Of a stretch of 7,832 bases of DNA, positions 1 through 5,880 are shown piece after piece. The translations under genes and the position numbers were made by a program. The notes below the pieces were generated by a model that worked only from the letters and a program-made list of their open reading frames with translations, made no database searches and was not told the origin of the DNA. Where the stretch lies: NCBI GenBank assembly GCA_964480445.1, contig CAYZPB010000041.1, forward strand, positions 1-7,832, read 5' to 3'. The DNA comes from CAYZPB01 sp964480445 (GTDB lineage: Bacteria; Bacillota; Bacilli; Tepidibacillales; Tepidibacillaceae). The number at the start of each line of letters is the position of its first letter. The first letter of the stretch is position 1.

Positions 1-117
1 CCCACCTGCTGAAGCGGGTTTAAAACAGCGAAAGCACGGTACACATGGGGCTTACTTATGTAAAACTAATATTATTTATTAAAAACTGGTCTTAAGCATT
101 TTGCTTAGGACTTCTTT
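1..117 (+). ncRNA. ssrS: 6S RNA, 3' portion (5' part lies outside the window)
   Basis: 6S RNA binds the sigma-A RNA polymerase holoenzyme by mimicking an open promoter and lowers transcription in stationary phase. Seen here: a short hairpin ACCTGC-TGAA-GCGGGT (4-19), then TTAAAACAGCGAAAGCAC (20-37) and GGTACACATGGGG (38-50). The segment TTAAAAC-N-GCGA-N-N-CAC resembles the 3' side of the 6S central bubble as I remember it from E. coli and Firmicutes. AGGACTT at 107-113 resembles the usual 3' closing strand, which would pair with an AAGTCCT at the missing 5' end. Context supports the call, because in B. subtilis the bsrA 6S gene lies between aspS and the tcdA homologue yrvM, and tcdA follows here. 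The 3' end is uncertain: it may fall near 117, after the hairpin, or nearer 60-75. The alternative is an unrelated structured leader of tcdA. Confidence 0.68.
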
Positions 118-119
118 AT
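88..119 (+). terminator. Hairpin with short T-rich tail, probable terminator of the 6S RNA
   Basis: GGTCTTAAGC (88-97) pairs with GCTTAGGACT (103-112) over ten base pairs, including two G-T pairs, around the loop ATTTT. TCTTTAT follows directly. The stem is only moderately G+C rich and the T tract is interrupted, so termination may be partial and allow read-through into tcdA. The right arm contains the same AGGACT bases that would close a 6S RNA basal stem, so this could be a processing or alternative fold rather than a plain terminator. Confidence 0.45.
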
Positions 120-151
120 CGCAAAAATATCTGATCTAGGAGGAATAACTG

Positions 152-850
152 ATGCCAGAAAGATTTCAGCGATTAAAGTTATTGGTAGGCGCCGAGGGCA
201 TGGAGCGTTTAGAACAGAGTGCGGTTTTAGTTCTAGGCGTTGGCGGCGTCGGTTCATATGTAGTTGAGGCGCTAGCACGGTCAGCAATCGGTCGACTAAT
301 TCTTGTTGATATGGATGTTGTTGATATCTCTAATTTTAATCGTCAGCTCCACTCAACGGATGATACACTCGGCCTTCTGAAAGTTGAGGTAATGCGTGAG
401 CGAATTCTAAAGATTAATCCTTCTTGTCAAGTTGAAGTCTTGCCTTTATTTTATGATGAGTCAGGTAATGACCAATTATTTAGCTATCAAGCAGATTATA
501 TAGTTGATGCAATTGATACTATTACCAGTAAAGTTGCGGTTATTACTGAGGCTAAGAAACGAGCTGTCCCGATTATTTCTTCAATGGGAGCGGCTAATAA
601 ATTTGACCCAAGTCAGTTTATAATTACCGACATTTCTAAAACCCATATGGATCCACTTGCCAAGGTCATGCGGAGGTTATTACGTGAGCAGGGTATTTAT
701 CAGGGTGTTAAAGTTGCCTTTTCACCAGAGCAGCCAATTAAGGTAAATAATGTGAAAAAGGGAGAAAGTCGACTAGGTAGTACTGCTTTTGTACCACCAG
801 CTGCCGGCCTATTGATTGCAAGCCAAGTTGTACAAGATTTACTTGGTTAG
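152..850 (+). CDS. tcdA: tRNA threonylcarbamoyladenosine dehydratase (TcdA/YrvM, ThiF-MoeB-HesA family)
   Basis: TcdA is an ATP-dependent, E1-like cytoplasmic enzyme that dehydrates t6A37 to cyclic ct6A in tRNAs reading ANN codons. The 232-residue protein shows the nucleotide-binding loop GVGGVGS (29-35), the acidic strand end LVDMDVVD (51-58), NFNRQ (61-65) with the ATP-contacting Arg, Lys77 in the helix that follows, and DAIDTITSK (119-127). TcdA-typical stretches follow: SSMGAANK, then KTHMDPLAKVMRR, then GSTAFVPPAAGL near the C-terminus. It is slightly shorter than the E. coli protein (about 268) but looks complete. The ATG at 152 follows a perfect AGGAGG (138-143) at eight bases. No promoter is evident between the hairpin at 88-119 and the RBS, so expression may come by read-through. 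Its stop is one base from the stop of the opposing permease gene. Sulfur-carrier MoeB/ThiF paralogues are less likely because the TcdA-specific blocks are present. Confidence 0.95.
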   Translation: MPERFQRLKLLVGAEGMERLEQSAVLVLGVGGVGSYVVEALARSAIGRLILVDMDVVDISNFNRQLHSTDDTLGLLKVEVMRERILKINPSCQVEVLPLFYDESGNDQLFSYQADYIVDAIDTITSKVAVITEAKKRAVPIISSMGAANKFDPSQFIITDISKTHMDPLAKVMRRLLREQGIYQGVKVAFSPEQPIKVNNVKKGESRLGSTAFVPPAAGLLIASQVVQDLLG

Positions 851-851
851 T

Positions 852-1613
852 TTATAGTTGCTTACGATTTAACAGATAAATACTGGTAAGTAAACAAATA
901 AGGATTAATGCAAGTGCAAAAGTTATGCTTAATCCAGTGTAAGCTAAGTTTTGCTCAAACAGTATTGCTTTACTTAGGGTTAATAAATATGAAGGTAAAA
1001 ACCAGAATTTTAGGGAAAATGAAGCGATAAGTGAAAAAATAATTGTTAGTAGTATTGTAATGCCACCGGCAGCAATGCTACTTTTTAATATTGTTGAGAG
1101 TAAAAGATTTAGTGCAAGAAAGAGTAATAGATAAAGTATGACTACTGCGCTACTTTGAATAACTGGTAGCCAAGCGCTTTCCCCAATTATCGCAGTTGTA
1201 TAATATTTACCGGCTAAAAGGGCTAAAATAAAGCTGCCAATTGTAAGTGTGAAATATAAAATCCATTTAGCTAGCAGGTAGCTTGAGCGTTTAATCGGCT
1301 TACTCAAAATAGTTTCAGCAACACCATTTTTTATCTCATTACTAATTGTGCCCATGGAGATAAGAATGATTATTATAAGACCGACCTGTGCAAGCTGGCC
1401 GTAGATTGAATAGATAGTCTCCTCCGCTGTTGGAATAGGTATCTGAATAATAGCACCCTCAGAAAAGCTAGCAAGTTTCATAATATCAGGTAAATAATAA
1501 AAGGTGACTGGCTGTAAAGCAGCAAGAAAAATAAAAACAATCGGCACGATAATTAATTTGTAGTTACGTAGAGCTTCAAGAAATTCTTTTTTCGTCAAGG
1601 CCCAGAGCTGCAT
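852..1613 (-). CDS. ABC-2 type transporter permease (YxlG-like)
   Basis: This is the membrane subunit of an ABC transporter, paired with the ATPase encoded just upstream. The 253-residue protein starts with a short cytoplasmic helix (ALTKKEFLEALRN) and has about six hydrophobic segments, near residues 19-40, 73-93, 113-135, 149-173, 180-200 and 228-248. Between segments 2 and 3 lies NEIKNGVAETILSKPIKRS (92-110), the E-x-G-x-x-E-x-x-L-S-x-P pattern usual for the cytoplasmic coupling region of ABC-2/NosY-type permeases. It lacks an obvious substrate-binding partner, so export, or sensing or detoxification, is more likely than uptake; the substrate is unknown. The ATG overlaps the ATPase stop as TAATG, and an AAGGTGGTGA site (1621-1630) lies at the ATPase 3' end. 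The gene ends one base from the tcdA stop, with no T-tract terminator visible for it. Confidence 0.9.
   Translation of the reverse strand: MQLWALTKKEFLEALRNYKLIIVPIVFIFLAALQPVTFYYLPDIMKLASFSEGAIIQIPIPTAEETIYSIYGQLAQVGLIIIILISMGTISNEIKNGVAETILSKPIKRSSYLLAKWILYFTLTIGSFILALLAGKYYTTAIIGESAWLPVIQSSAVVILYLLLFLALNLLLSTILKSSIAAGGITILLTIIFSLIASFSLKFWFLPSYLLTLSKAILFEQNLAYTGLSITFALALILICLLTSIYLLNRKQL
858..893. other. Interrupted stem-loop at the tcdA / permease convergent junction
   Basis: TTGCTTAC (858-865) pairs with GTAAGTAA (886-893), and inside it ATTTA (867-871) pairs with TAAAT (877-881) around ACAGA. It lies in the last codons of the permease gene, eight bases past the tcdA stop. Neither strand has a T tract after it, so it is not a standard terminator. 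It might slow polymerase or protect the 3' ends of both messages, or be chance in A+T-rich DNA. Confidence 0.28.
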
Positions 1614-2533
1614 TATTTTTTCACCACCTTTAAGAAAATATCCTCGAGATTAGGTTTTTCGATGGAAAAAGAGCTAAAAATTGCATTATTGTTTATTAAT
1701 AAAGCTGGCAACTTGCGCAAGGCTTCATTTTGGTCCTTTACGCTAACTATTAGCTCACTCTGATTTAAAATAGCTGATTCAACCCAGGGTGCTTCCTCTA
1801 CCCAGCTCACAATGTTTGGAACTAAATTTAATAAGCTGACCTTAATTACTGGTTGCATATACTCTTGGATTAGAGTTTCGAGATCCTTGTCAATTATCTT
1901 CTGCCCCTGATCGAGAATAATAATGTCATCGCAAAGACTTTCGGCGTCATGTAGGATATGCGTTGAAAGAATTATAGTTGCTTCATTTTTTAACTCCTGC
2001 AATAGCCTTATAATCTGATAGCGTCCTTCAGGGTCAAGCGAAGAGACAGGTTCATCCAGAATCAATAATTCTGGCTTATGGATAAAAGCTTGTGCAATCC
2101 CTAGGCGTTGTTTCATCCCGCCGGAATAGTTACCAATTTTTTTGTTGGCAGCATTTTCTAAACCAAAGGTGGTCAGCATCTCTTTAACACGTTCTTCTTT
2201 AACTGCAGCTGGTAACTTATAAAGTTCAGCGACATAATTAAGAAACTCTTCGCCAGTCATCCAATTGTAGAAACGGGGAGACTGAGCTAGATAACCGAAG
2301 CGTTGTTTATATGTTATTGACTGCGGATTAAGTAGGCAGTCATTAAGTCTGATTTCACCAGAACTTGCTGTGATTAAGCCAACAAGAATTTTGATGGCAG
2401 TGGTTTTGCCCGCACCATTTACACCAATTAAACCAGTACAGCGACCTTTTCGGAAGTGACATGTTAGTTTATCTAAGGCGAGTTCTTGATTATATTTTTT
2501 TGAGACATTCTTTAATTCAAGATATCGCTCCAT
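1613..2533 (-). CDS. ABC transporter ATP-binding protein (YxlF-like)
   Basis: This is the cytoplasmic ATPase that drives the adjacent permease. All motifs of a working nucleotide-binding domain are present in its 306 residues: Walker A GVNGAGKTT (37-45), Q-loop Gln84 in YLAQSPRFY, signature YSGGMKQ (136-142), Walker B LLILDEP (156-162) with catalytic Glu161, D-loop SSLD (164-167) and H-loop His192 in LSTHIL. Residues from about 215 form the extra C-terminal domain seen in CcmA/NatA-type exporters, ending in PNLEDIFLKVVKK. The ATG overlaps the stop of the small upstream gene as TAATG, and the RBS GGAGGG (2541-2546) is made by the GRR codons of that gene, so translational coupling is likely. 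The order small PLDc_N protein - ATPase - permease matches Bacillus yxlE-yxlF-yxlG, although no sigY, yxlC or yxlD is seen here. The substrate is unknown. Confidence 0.95.
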   Translation of the reverse strand: MERYLELKNVSKKYNQELALDKLTCHFRKGRCTGLIGVNGAGKTTAIKILVGLITASSGEIRLNDCLLNPQSITYKQRFGYLAQSPRFYNWMTGEEFLNYVAELYKLPAAVKEERVKEMLTTFGLENAANKKIGNYSGGMKQRLGIAQAFIHKPELLILDEPVSSLDPEGRYQIIRLLQELKNEATIILSTHILHDAESLCDDIIILDQGQKIIDKDLETLIQEYMQPVIKVSLLNLVPNIVSWVEEAPWVESAILNQSELIVSVKDQNEALRKLPALLINNNAIFSSFSIEKPNLEDIFLKVVKK

Positions 2534-2721
2534 TAGTAGTCCCTCCGACCGAATAAAAAGTAGATAATTGGCCCTAGCAAATTTAATAGCAGTATAATTA
2601 CAACCCAGATTATTCGTTTTTCTTTAGATAAGTCCTGTTTAAAAAGACTAAGCAAGGCTAGAATTTGTAGAAATAACTGTAAAATTATTAATGGTATTAA
2701 AAGAGTCAAGTTAACCTCCAT
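2533..2721 (-). CDS. Small PLDc_N-type membrane protein (YxlE-like)
   Basis: A 62-residue protein with two membrane helices (about 5-27 and 37-57) joined by a charged loop, FKQDLSKEKR. It has the pattern of the PLDc_N family, the short module also found at the N-terminus of cardiolipin synthases: Trp39, Asn47, Gly50-Pro51, Tyr54 and Gly58-Arg-Arg at the end. No phospholipase D catalytic HKD motif is present, so it is not an enzyme. Stand-alone members such as B. subtilis YxlE sit next to an ABC ATPase and permease, as here, and are thought to be accessory membrane proteins; the exact role is unknown. The ATG follows GAGGTG (2726-2731) at four bases. It is the first gene of the minus-strand operon and would be missed by annotation with a high length cut-off. 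Confidence 0.86.
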   Translation of the reverse strand: MEVNLTLLIPLIILQLFLQILALLSLFKQDLSKEKRIIWVVIILLLNLLGPIIYFLFGRRDY

Positions 2722-2754
2722 ACGACACCTCTGCCGATAAGTATTTTGTATAGA

Positions 2755-2774
2755 TTAAACTATATAAAGTTTAA
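2755..2774. promoter_or_regulatory. Palindrome, candidate operator over the transporter promoter
   Basis: A perfect inverted repeat, TTAAACT-N6-AGTTTAA, covers the proposed -10 element of the minus-strand promoter. A further AGTTTA lies at 2776-2781 and a TAAACT at 2818-2823. The 20-base length and position suit a dimeric repressor. No regulator gene is present in the window, so the binding protein is unknown. In A+T-rich DNA seven-base arms are suggestive, not proof. Confidence 0.38.
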
Positions 2775-2786
2775 CAGTTTATTCAA
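2759..2786 (-). promoter_or_regulatory. Probable sigma-A promoter of the minus-strand ABC transporter operon
   Basis: Read on the minus strand, TTGAAT (2786-2781) serves as -35 and TATAGT (2764-2759) as -10, with a 16-base spacer. They match the consensus at four and five of six positions. Transcription would start near 2752, giving a leader of about 30 bases that contains the RBS of the small membrane protein. The surrounding DNA is very A+T rich, so chance matches are possible. Confidence 0.42.
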
Positions 2787-2845
2787 CAATTATATAGGAA
2801 GATGGTAAAAACTTTAATAAACTCTGAAAAAATAAGATAAATCTG

Positions 2846-2875
2846 TTAGAATTAATTGATAAGTATTTATATAAA
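2846..2875 (+). promoter_or_regulatory. Weak candidate promoter for the nucleotidase-ltaE-rarA operon
   Basis: TTAGAA (2846-2851) and TATAAA (2870-2875) lie 18 bases apart, about 35 bases before the ATG at 2910. The -35 match is poor. TTGATA at 2856-2861 is a better -35 but has no good -10 at the right distance. A promoter is expected somewhere in this divergent region, since the genes on either side point away from each other; this exact placement is tentative. Confidence 0.22.
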
Positions 2876-2909
2876 TATGTTAGTAAAAATTTTAAATGGA
2901 GTGGTTTTA

Positions 2910-3482
2910 ATGAGATTAGGAATTGATATTGATGGGACGATTAAGTATACGCATCGTGCAGCAATCGAGATTTATAATCGCGTACTTAGTCGAAATGTTA
3001 AGGAAGATCATGTTACTACTTATTTATTAGATGAGCCTTATGGTTTAAGTATTGAAGAAGGTAGGGAATTATGGTTGGACCTCGAGGCGGAGATCTATCA
3101 AACGGGGAGGCCAATTGAGCACTCTGCAGACAGTCTAAAGCGCTTAGAGCAAGAAGGCTGTGAAATTTATTATATTACAGCACGCCCAAATAACGCTAGA
3201 GTACAAGAGATTACCAAGGAATGGCTGGCGAAACACGGTTTTCCCTTTGCAGATAAGCTATTCATGAACTCACAAGATAAGGCGCGGGTAGCTTTAGATA
3301 ATGGAATTAAACTTTTCTTTGAGGATGACCCAATGCATATAAACAATCTGATTACTAACGGAATACCAACGGTAGTGATGGACTGGCCCTATAATCGTAA
3401 AGTACCAAATGAAATTCCGCGGATTAAAGACTGGATAGAAGGCTTTAAATATGTGAAAAGCATGCAAAAAAATTATAAATGA
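2910..3482 (+). CDS. 5'-nucleotidase-like HAD phosphatase (NT5C type, YqfW-like)
   Basis: This is a soluble HAD-superfamily hydrolase that probably removes phosphate from a (deoxy)nucleoside monophosphate or a similar small substrate. Starting at 2910 the protein has 190 residues and shows HAD motif I as DIDGT (6-10), motif II as YYITARP (87-93) with Thr90, motif III Lys124 in NSQDKARVAL, and motif IV as EDDP (138-141). The stretch GIPTVVMDWPYN follows, as in the NT5C family and Bacillus YqfW. I chose ATG 2910 because GGAG (2898-2901) precedes it by eight bases and the HAD motif begins at once. An upstream TTG at 2856 would add 18 residues but has no RBS. It is the first gene of a tight plus-strand cluster, with 24 bases before ltaE. 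The substrate cannot be told from sequence. Confidence 0.87.
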   Translation: MRLGIDIDGTIKYTHRAAIEIYNRVLSRNVKEDHVTTYLLDEPYGLSIEEGRELWLDLEAEIYQTGRPIEHSADSLKRLEQEGCEIYYITARPNNARVQEITKEWLAKHGFPFADKLFMNSQDKARVALDNGIKLFFEDDPMHINNLITNGIPTVVMDWPYNRKVPNEIPRIKDWIEGFKYVKSMQKNYK

Positions 3483-3506
3483 AAAGCTGAATAAGAGGGT
3501 GACCTG

Positions 3507-4532
3507 ATGAAAATTGTAGATTTACGCAGCGATACAGTAACTAAGCCAACCGAAGAGATGAGAGAGGCCAGTTTCCGTGCAGAGGTCGGAGATGATGTTT
3601 ACGGTGAAGATCCGACTGTAAATCGACTAGAGGAACTTGCTGCCTCGATGTTAGGCAAGGAAGCTGGACTTTTTGTTACAAGTGGGACCCAGGGCAACCA
3701 GATTGCTATTTTAGCGCATACGCGCCCTGGTGAAGAGATTATTTTAGAAGCAGAATCTCATATTTTTTATTATGAGGCAGCCGCAGCTGCAGCTTTATCA
3801 GGTGTGCAGACGAGAATTATTGAGGGTTCTTATGGGATGATGCCAATCGCAGCAATTGAATCAGCGATTCGCGAGGAAGATCTACATATTCCAAGGACCT
3901 CGTTAATCTGTTTAGAAAATACACATAATCGAGCAGGTGGTGCTGTCTTGCCGCTTGACTACATGAAGGCAGTCTATAATTCTAAACCGCAGACAATACC
4001 AGTCCACCTTGACGGGGCCCGAATTTTTAACGCGGCTGTAAGTCTGGGAGTAGATGTGAAAGAGATTGCACAGTATTCTGATACCATTCAGTTCTGTTTG
4101 TCTAAGGGGCTAAGCGCGCCAGTTGGATCATTGCTTGTTGGTTCTAGTGATTTTATTAATCGTGCACGCAGAATGCGCAAACGGTTAGGCGGAGGCATGC
4201 GTCAAGCAGGTGTCATCGCTGCACCAGGAATTGTTGCTCTTACTACGATGGTTGAGCGCTTAAGTGAAGACCATCGTCTGGCTAAGCAATTGGCAGGGGG
4301 GCTAGCTGAGATTCCTGGAATTTCAATTGATTTAGCTCATGTTGATACGAATATTGTTATTGCTGATATTGCTGGGTTAAGTTGTGCGACAGACGACTTT
4401 ATTAAACAATTAGCAGTAGTTGGGATTTTAGTTAGTAAGTTTGGTAAACGTCTAGTTCGTTTTACGACGCATCGTCATATTACAGAGAGCGATATTGAGT
4501 ATGTTCTAGAACAGGTGGAATTACTTGCTTAA
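3507..4532 (+). CDS. ltaE: Low-specificity L-threonine aldolase
   Basis: A PLP-dependent cytoplasmic enzyme that splits L-threonine and L-allo-threonine into glycine and acetaldehyde; it is fold-type I, of the beta-eliminating lyase family. The 341-residue protein is of normal length. It shows the N-terminal DLRSDTVTKPT (5-15), DDVYGEDPTVN (29-39), TSGTQGNQ (58-65), His85 in ESHIF as the ring-stacking residue, HLDGARIFNA (167-176) with the PLP-nitrogen-contacting Asp169 and Arg172, and the Schiff-base Lys200 in FCLSKGLSAPVGS. RRLGGGMRQ-like RKRLGGGMRQ (225-233) is also typical. The RBS is GAGGGTGA (3495-3502), four bases before the ATG. It lies 23 bases before rarA, a placement not found in Bacillus. 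The likely role is glycine supply or threonine breakdown, independent of serine hydroxymethyltransferase. Confidence 0.95.
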   Translation: MKIVDLRSDTVTKPTEEMREASFRAEVGDDVYGEDPTVNRLEELAASMLGKEAGLFVTSGTQGNQIAILAHTRPGEEIILEAESHIFYYEAAAAAALSGVQTRIIEGSYGMMPIAAIESAIREEDLHIPRTSLICLENTHNRAGGAVLPLDYMKAVYNSKPQTIPVHLDGARIFNAAVSLGVDVKEIAQYSDTIQFCLSKGLSAPVGSLLVGSSDFINRARRMRKRLGGGMRQAGVIAAPGIVALTTMVERLSEDHRLAKQLAGGLAEIPGISIDLAHVDTNIVIADIAGLSCATDDFIKQLAVVGILVSKFGKRLVRFTTHRHITESDIEYVLEQVELLA

Positions 4533-4555
4533 TTAGCTTAGAAAGAAGTGATGAG

Positions 4556-5845
4556 ATGGATTTGTTTGCTCAGAATATTGAAAAATATGCGCCGCTTGCT
4601 GATCGCATGAGACCGAGAATACTCGATGAGTTTATTGGTCAGAAGCAGATTATAGGTGAGGGGAAACTTTTGCGTCGAGCGATTGAGGCCGATCAGTTAA
4701 GTTCTCTGATTCTTTATGGTCCGTCAGGAACAGGCAAAACAAGTCTTGCTTATGTAATTAGCCAGTTAACCAGTAGCAACTTTATTCGCTTAAATGCAGT
4801 TAGTACTGGTGTAAAAGAGGTACGTGAAATTATTAAACAAGCAAAGGACGACTTACATCTTCATGGGCGTAAGACGATACTATTTTTGGATGAGATCCAT
4901 CGATTTAATAAAGCGCAACAGGATGCGCTGCTTCCTTCTGTAGAAAAAGGAGAAATTATTCTAATTGGAGCGACAACAGAAAACCCTTACTTTGAAGTTA
5001 ATTCTGCGCTTTTATCACGCAGCCAGATTTTTCGCTTAGAGCCATTATCAGAAGAGGATATTGAGGAGGCACTCTTAATGGCAATTAAGGATGAAGATCG
5101 CGGCCTAGGTTATTATCAAATTGAAATTTCCGACGAAGCGACCAAGCATTTAGTTAATTCGGCGAATGGTGACTTACGCATCGCTTTAAACGCTCTAGAA
5201 CTAGCTGTGGTGACGACAGAAAGAGATGAGAGAGGAATAGTCGTAATTGACAAAGAAGTTGCTATAGACTCAATTCAGAGACCCGCAATGCGTTATGACA
5301 CAGGTGATCAGCGCTATGATATTATTAGTGCCTTCATTAAGTCAATTCGCGGTAGCAGCACCGATGCTGCGCTTTATTGGCTGGCAAGAATGTTGGAGGC
5401 TGGAGAAGATCCTAAATTGATTGTCCGCCGAATGATTGTACATGCTTCCGAGGACATTGGGATGGCAAATCCGCAGGCTTTAGAACAGGCAATAGCTACA
5501 CTTCATGCCTTAGAGTTTGTTGGACTGCCAGAAGCGAGAATTAATATTGCTCAAGGAGTTATTTACTTATGTGAAAGCCCGAAGTCAAATTCAGTGATAA
5601 CAGCTATTGAACAGGCAAATCGTGATGTACGCTCTGGTCTGCTTAATGAGGTACCGCTTCATTTAAGAGATAATAGCTATGCCGGTGCAAGCGAACTTGG
5701 TCATGGGAAAGGCTATGAGTATCCTCATGATTATCCTGGTCATCACGTTGAGCAAGAGTATTTCCCAACAGGAATGGAGAATACGCAATATTATAAGCCA
5801 AGCGACCAGGGCATGGAAGAAAAATTACAGAAGCGAAGAAGGTAA
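4556..5845 (+). CDS. rarA: Replication-associated recombination protein A (RarA/MgsA, AAA+ ATPase)
   Basis: RarA is a tetrameric, clamp-loader-like AAA+ ATPase that works at stalled replication forks with SSB and the replisome. The 429 residues fit the family. An N-terminal ADRMRPRILDEFIGQ (15-29) is followed by Walker A GPSGTGKT (55-62), Walker B FLDEIHRF (110-117), sensor 1 GATTENP (138-144), the arginine finger in LLSRSQ (Arg155) and sensor 2 GDLRIALNALE (205-215). The C-terminal oligomerisation domain includes SIRGSSTDAALYWLARML and ends in YEYPHDYPGHHVEQEYFP, a hallmark of the family. The RBS is AGAAGTGAT (4544-4552), just before the ATG at 4556. The homologue yrvN sits next to the tcdA homologue in Bacillus, so this is a conserved neighbour; here the two are separated by five genes. 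It is followed by yczE at 35 bases. Confidence 0.97.
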   Translation: MDLFAQNIEKYAPLADRMRPRILDEFIGQKQIIGEGKLLRRAIEADQLSSLILYGPSGTGKTSLAYVISQLTSSNFIRLNAVSTGVKEVREIIKQAKDDLHLHGRKTILFLDEIHRFNKAQQDALLPSVEKGEIILIGATTENPYFEVNSALLSRSQIFRLEPLSEEDIEEALLMAIKDEDRGLGYYQIEISDEATKHLVNSANGDLRIALNALELAVVTTERDERGIVVIDKEVAIDSIQRPAMRYDTGDQRYDIISAFIKSIRGSSTDAALYWLARMLEAGEDPKLIVRRMIVHASEDIGMANPQALEQAIATLHALEFVGLPEARINIAQGVIYLCESPKSNSVITAIEQANRDVRSGLLNEVPLHLRDNSYAGASELGHGKGYEYPHDYPGHHVEQEYFPTGMENTQYYKPSDQGMEEKLQKRRR

Positions 5846-5880
5846 TTTAACTGGAATTAGAAAAAGTAACAATTAAAAAC

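Noticed and set aside
105..287. Minus-strand ORF of 60 codons over the start of tcdA
   Set aside because: It overlaps the hairpin, RBS and first codons of a clear tcdA gene, and its residues resemble no family I know.
852..1983. Twelve-base direct repeat TTATAGTTGCTT at 852-863 and 1972-1983
   Set aside because: The copies lie inside two different coding regions, with no flanking symmetry, target duplication or transposase; probably chance in A+T-rich sequence.
2856..2909. Upstream TTG start that would lengthen the nucleotidase by 18 residues
   Set aside because: It has no ribosome binding site, the added residues precede the conserved HAD start, and ATG 2910 has a well-placed GGAG.
5679..5876. 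65-codon plus-strand ORF at the end of rarA
   Set aside because: It is in another frame of the conserved RarA C-terminus and has no RBS or recognisable content.
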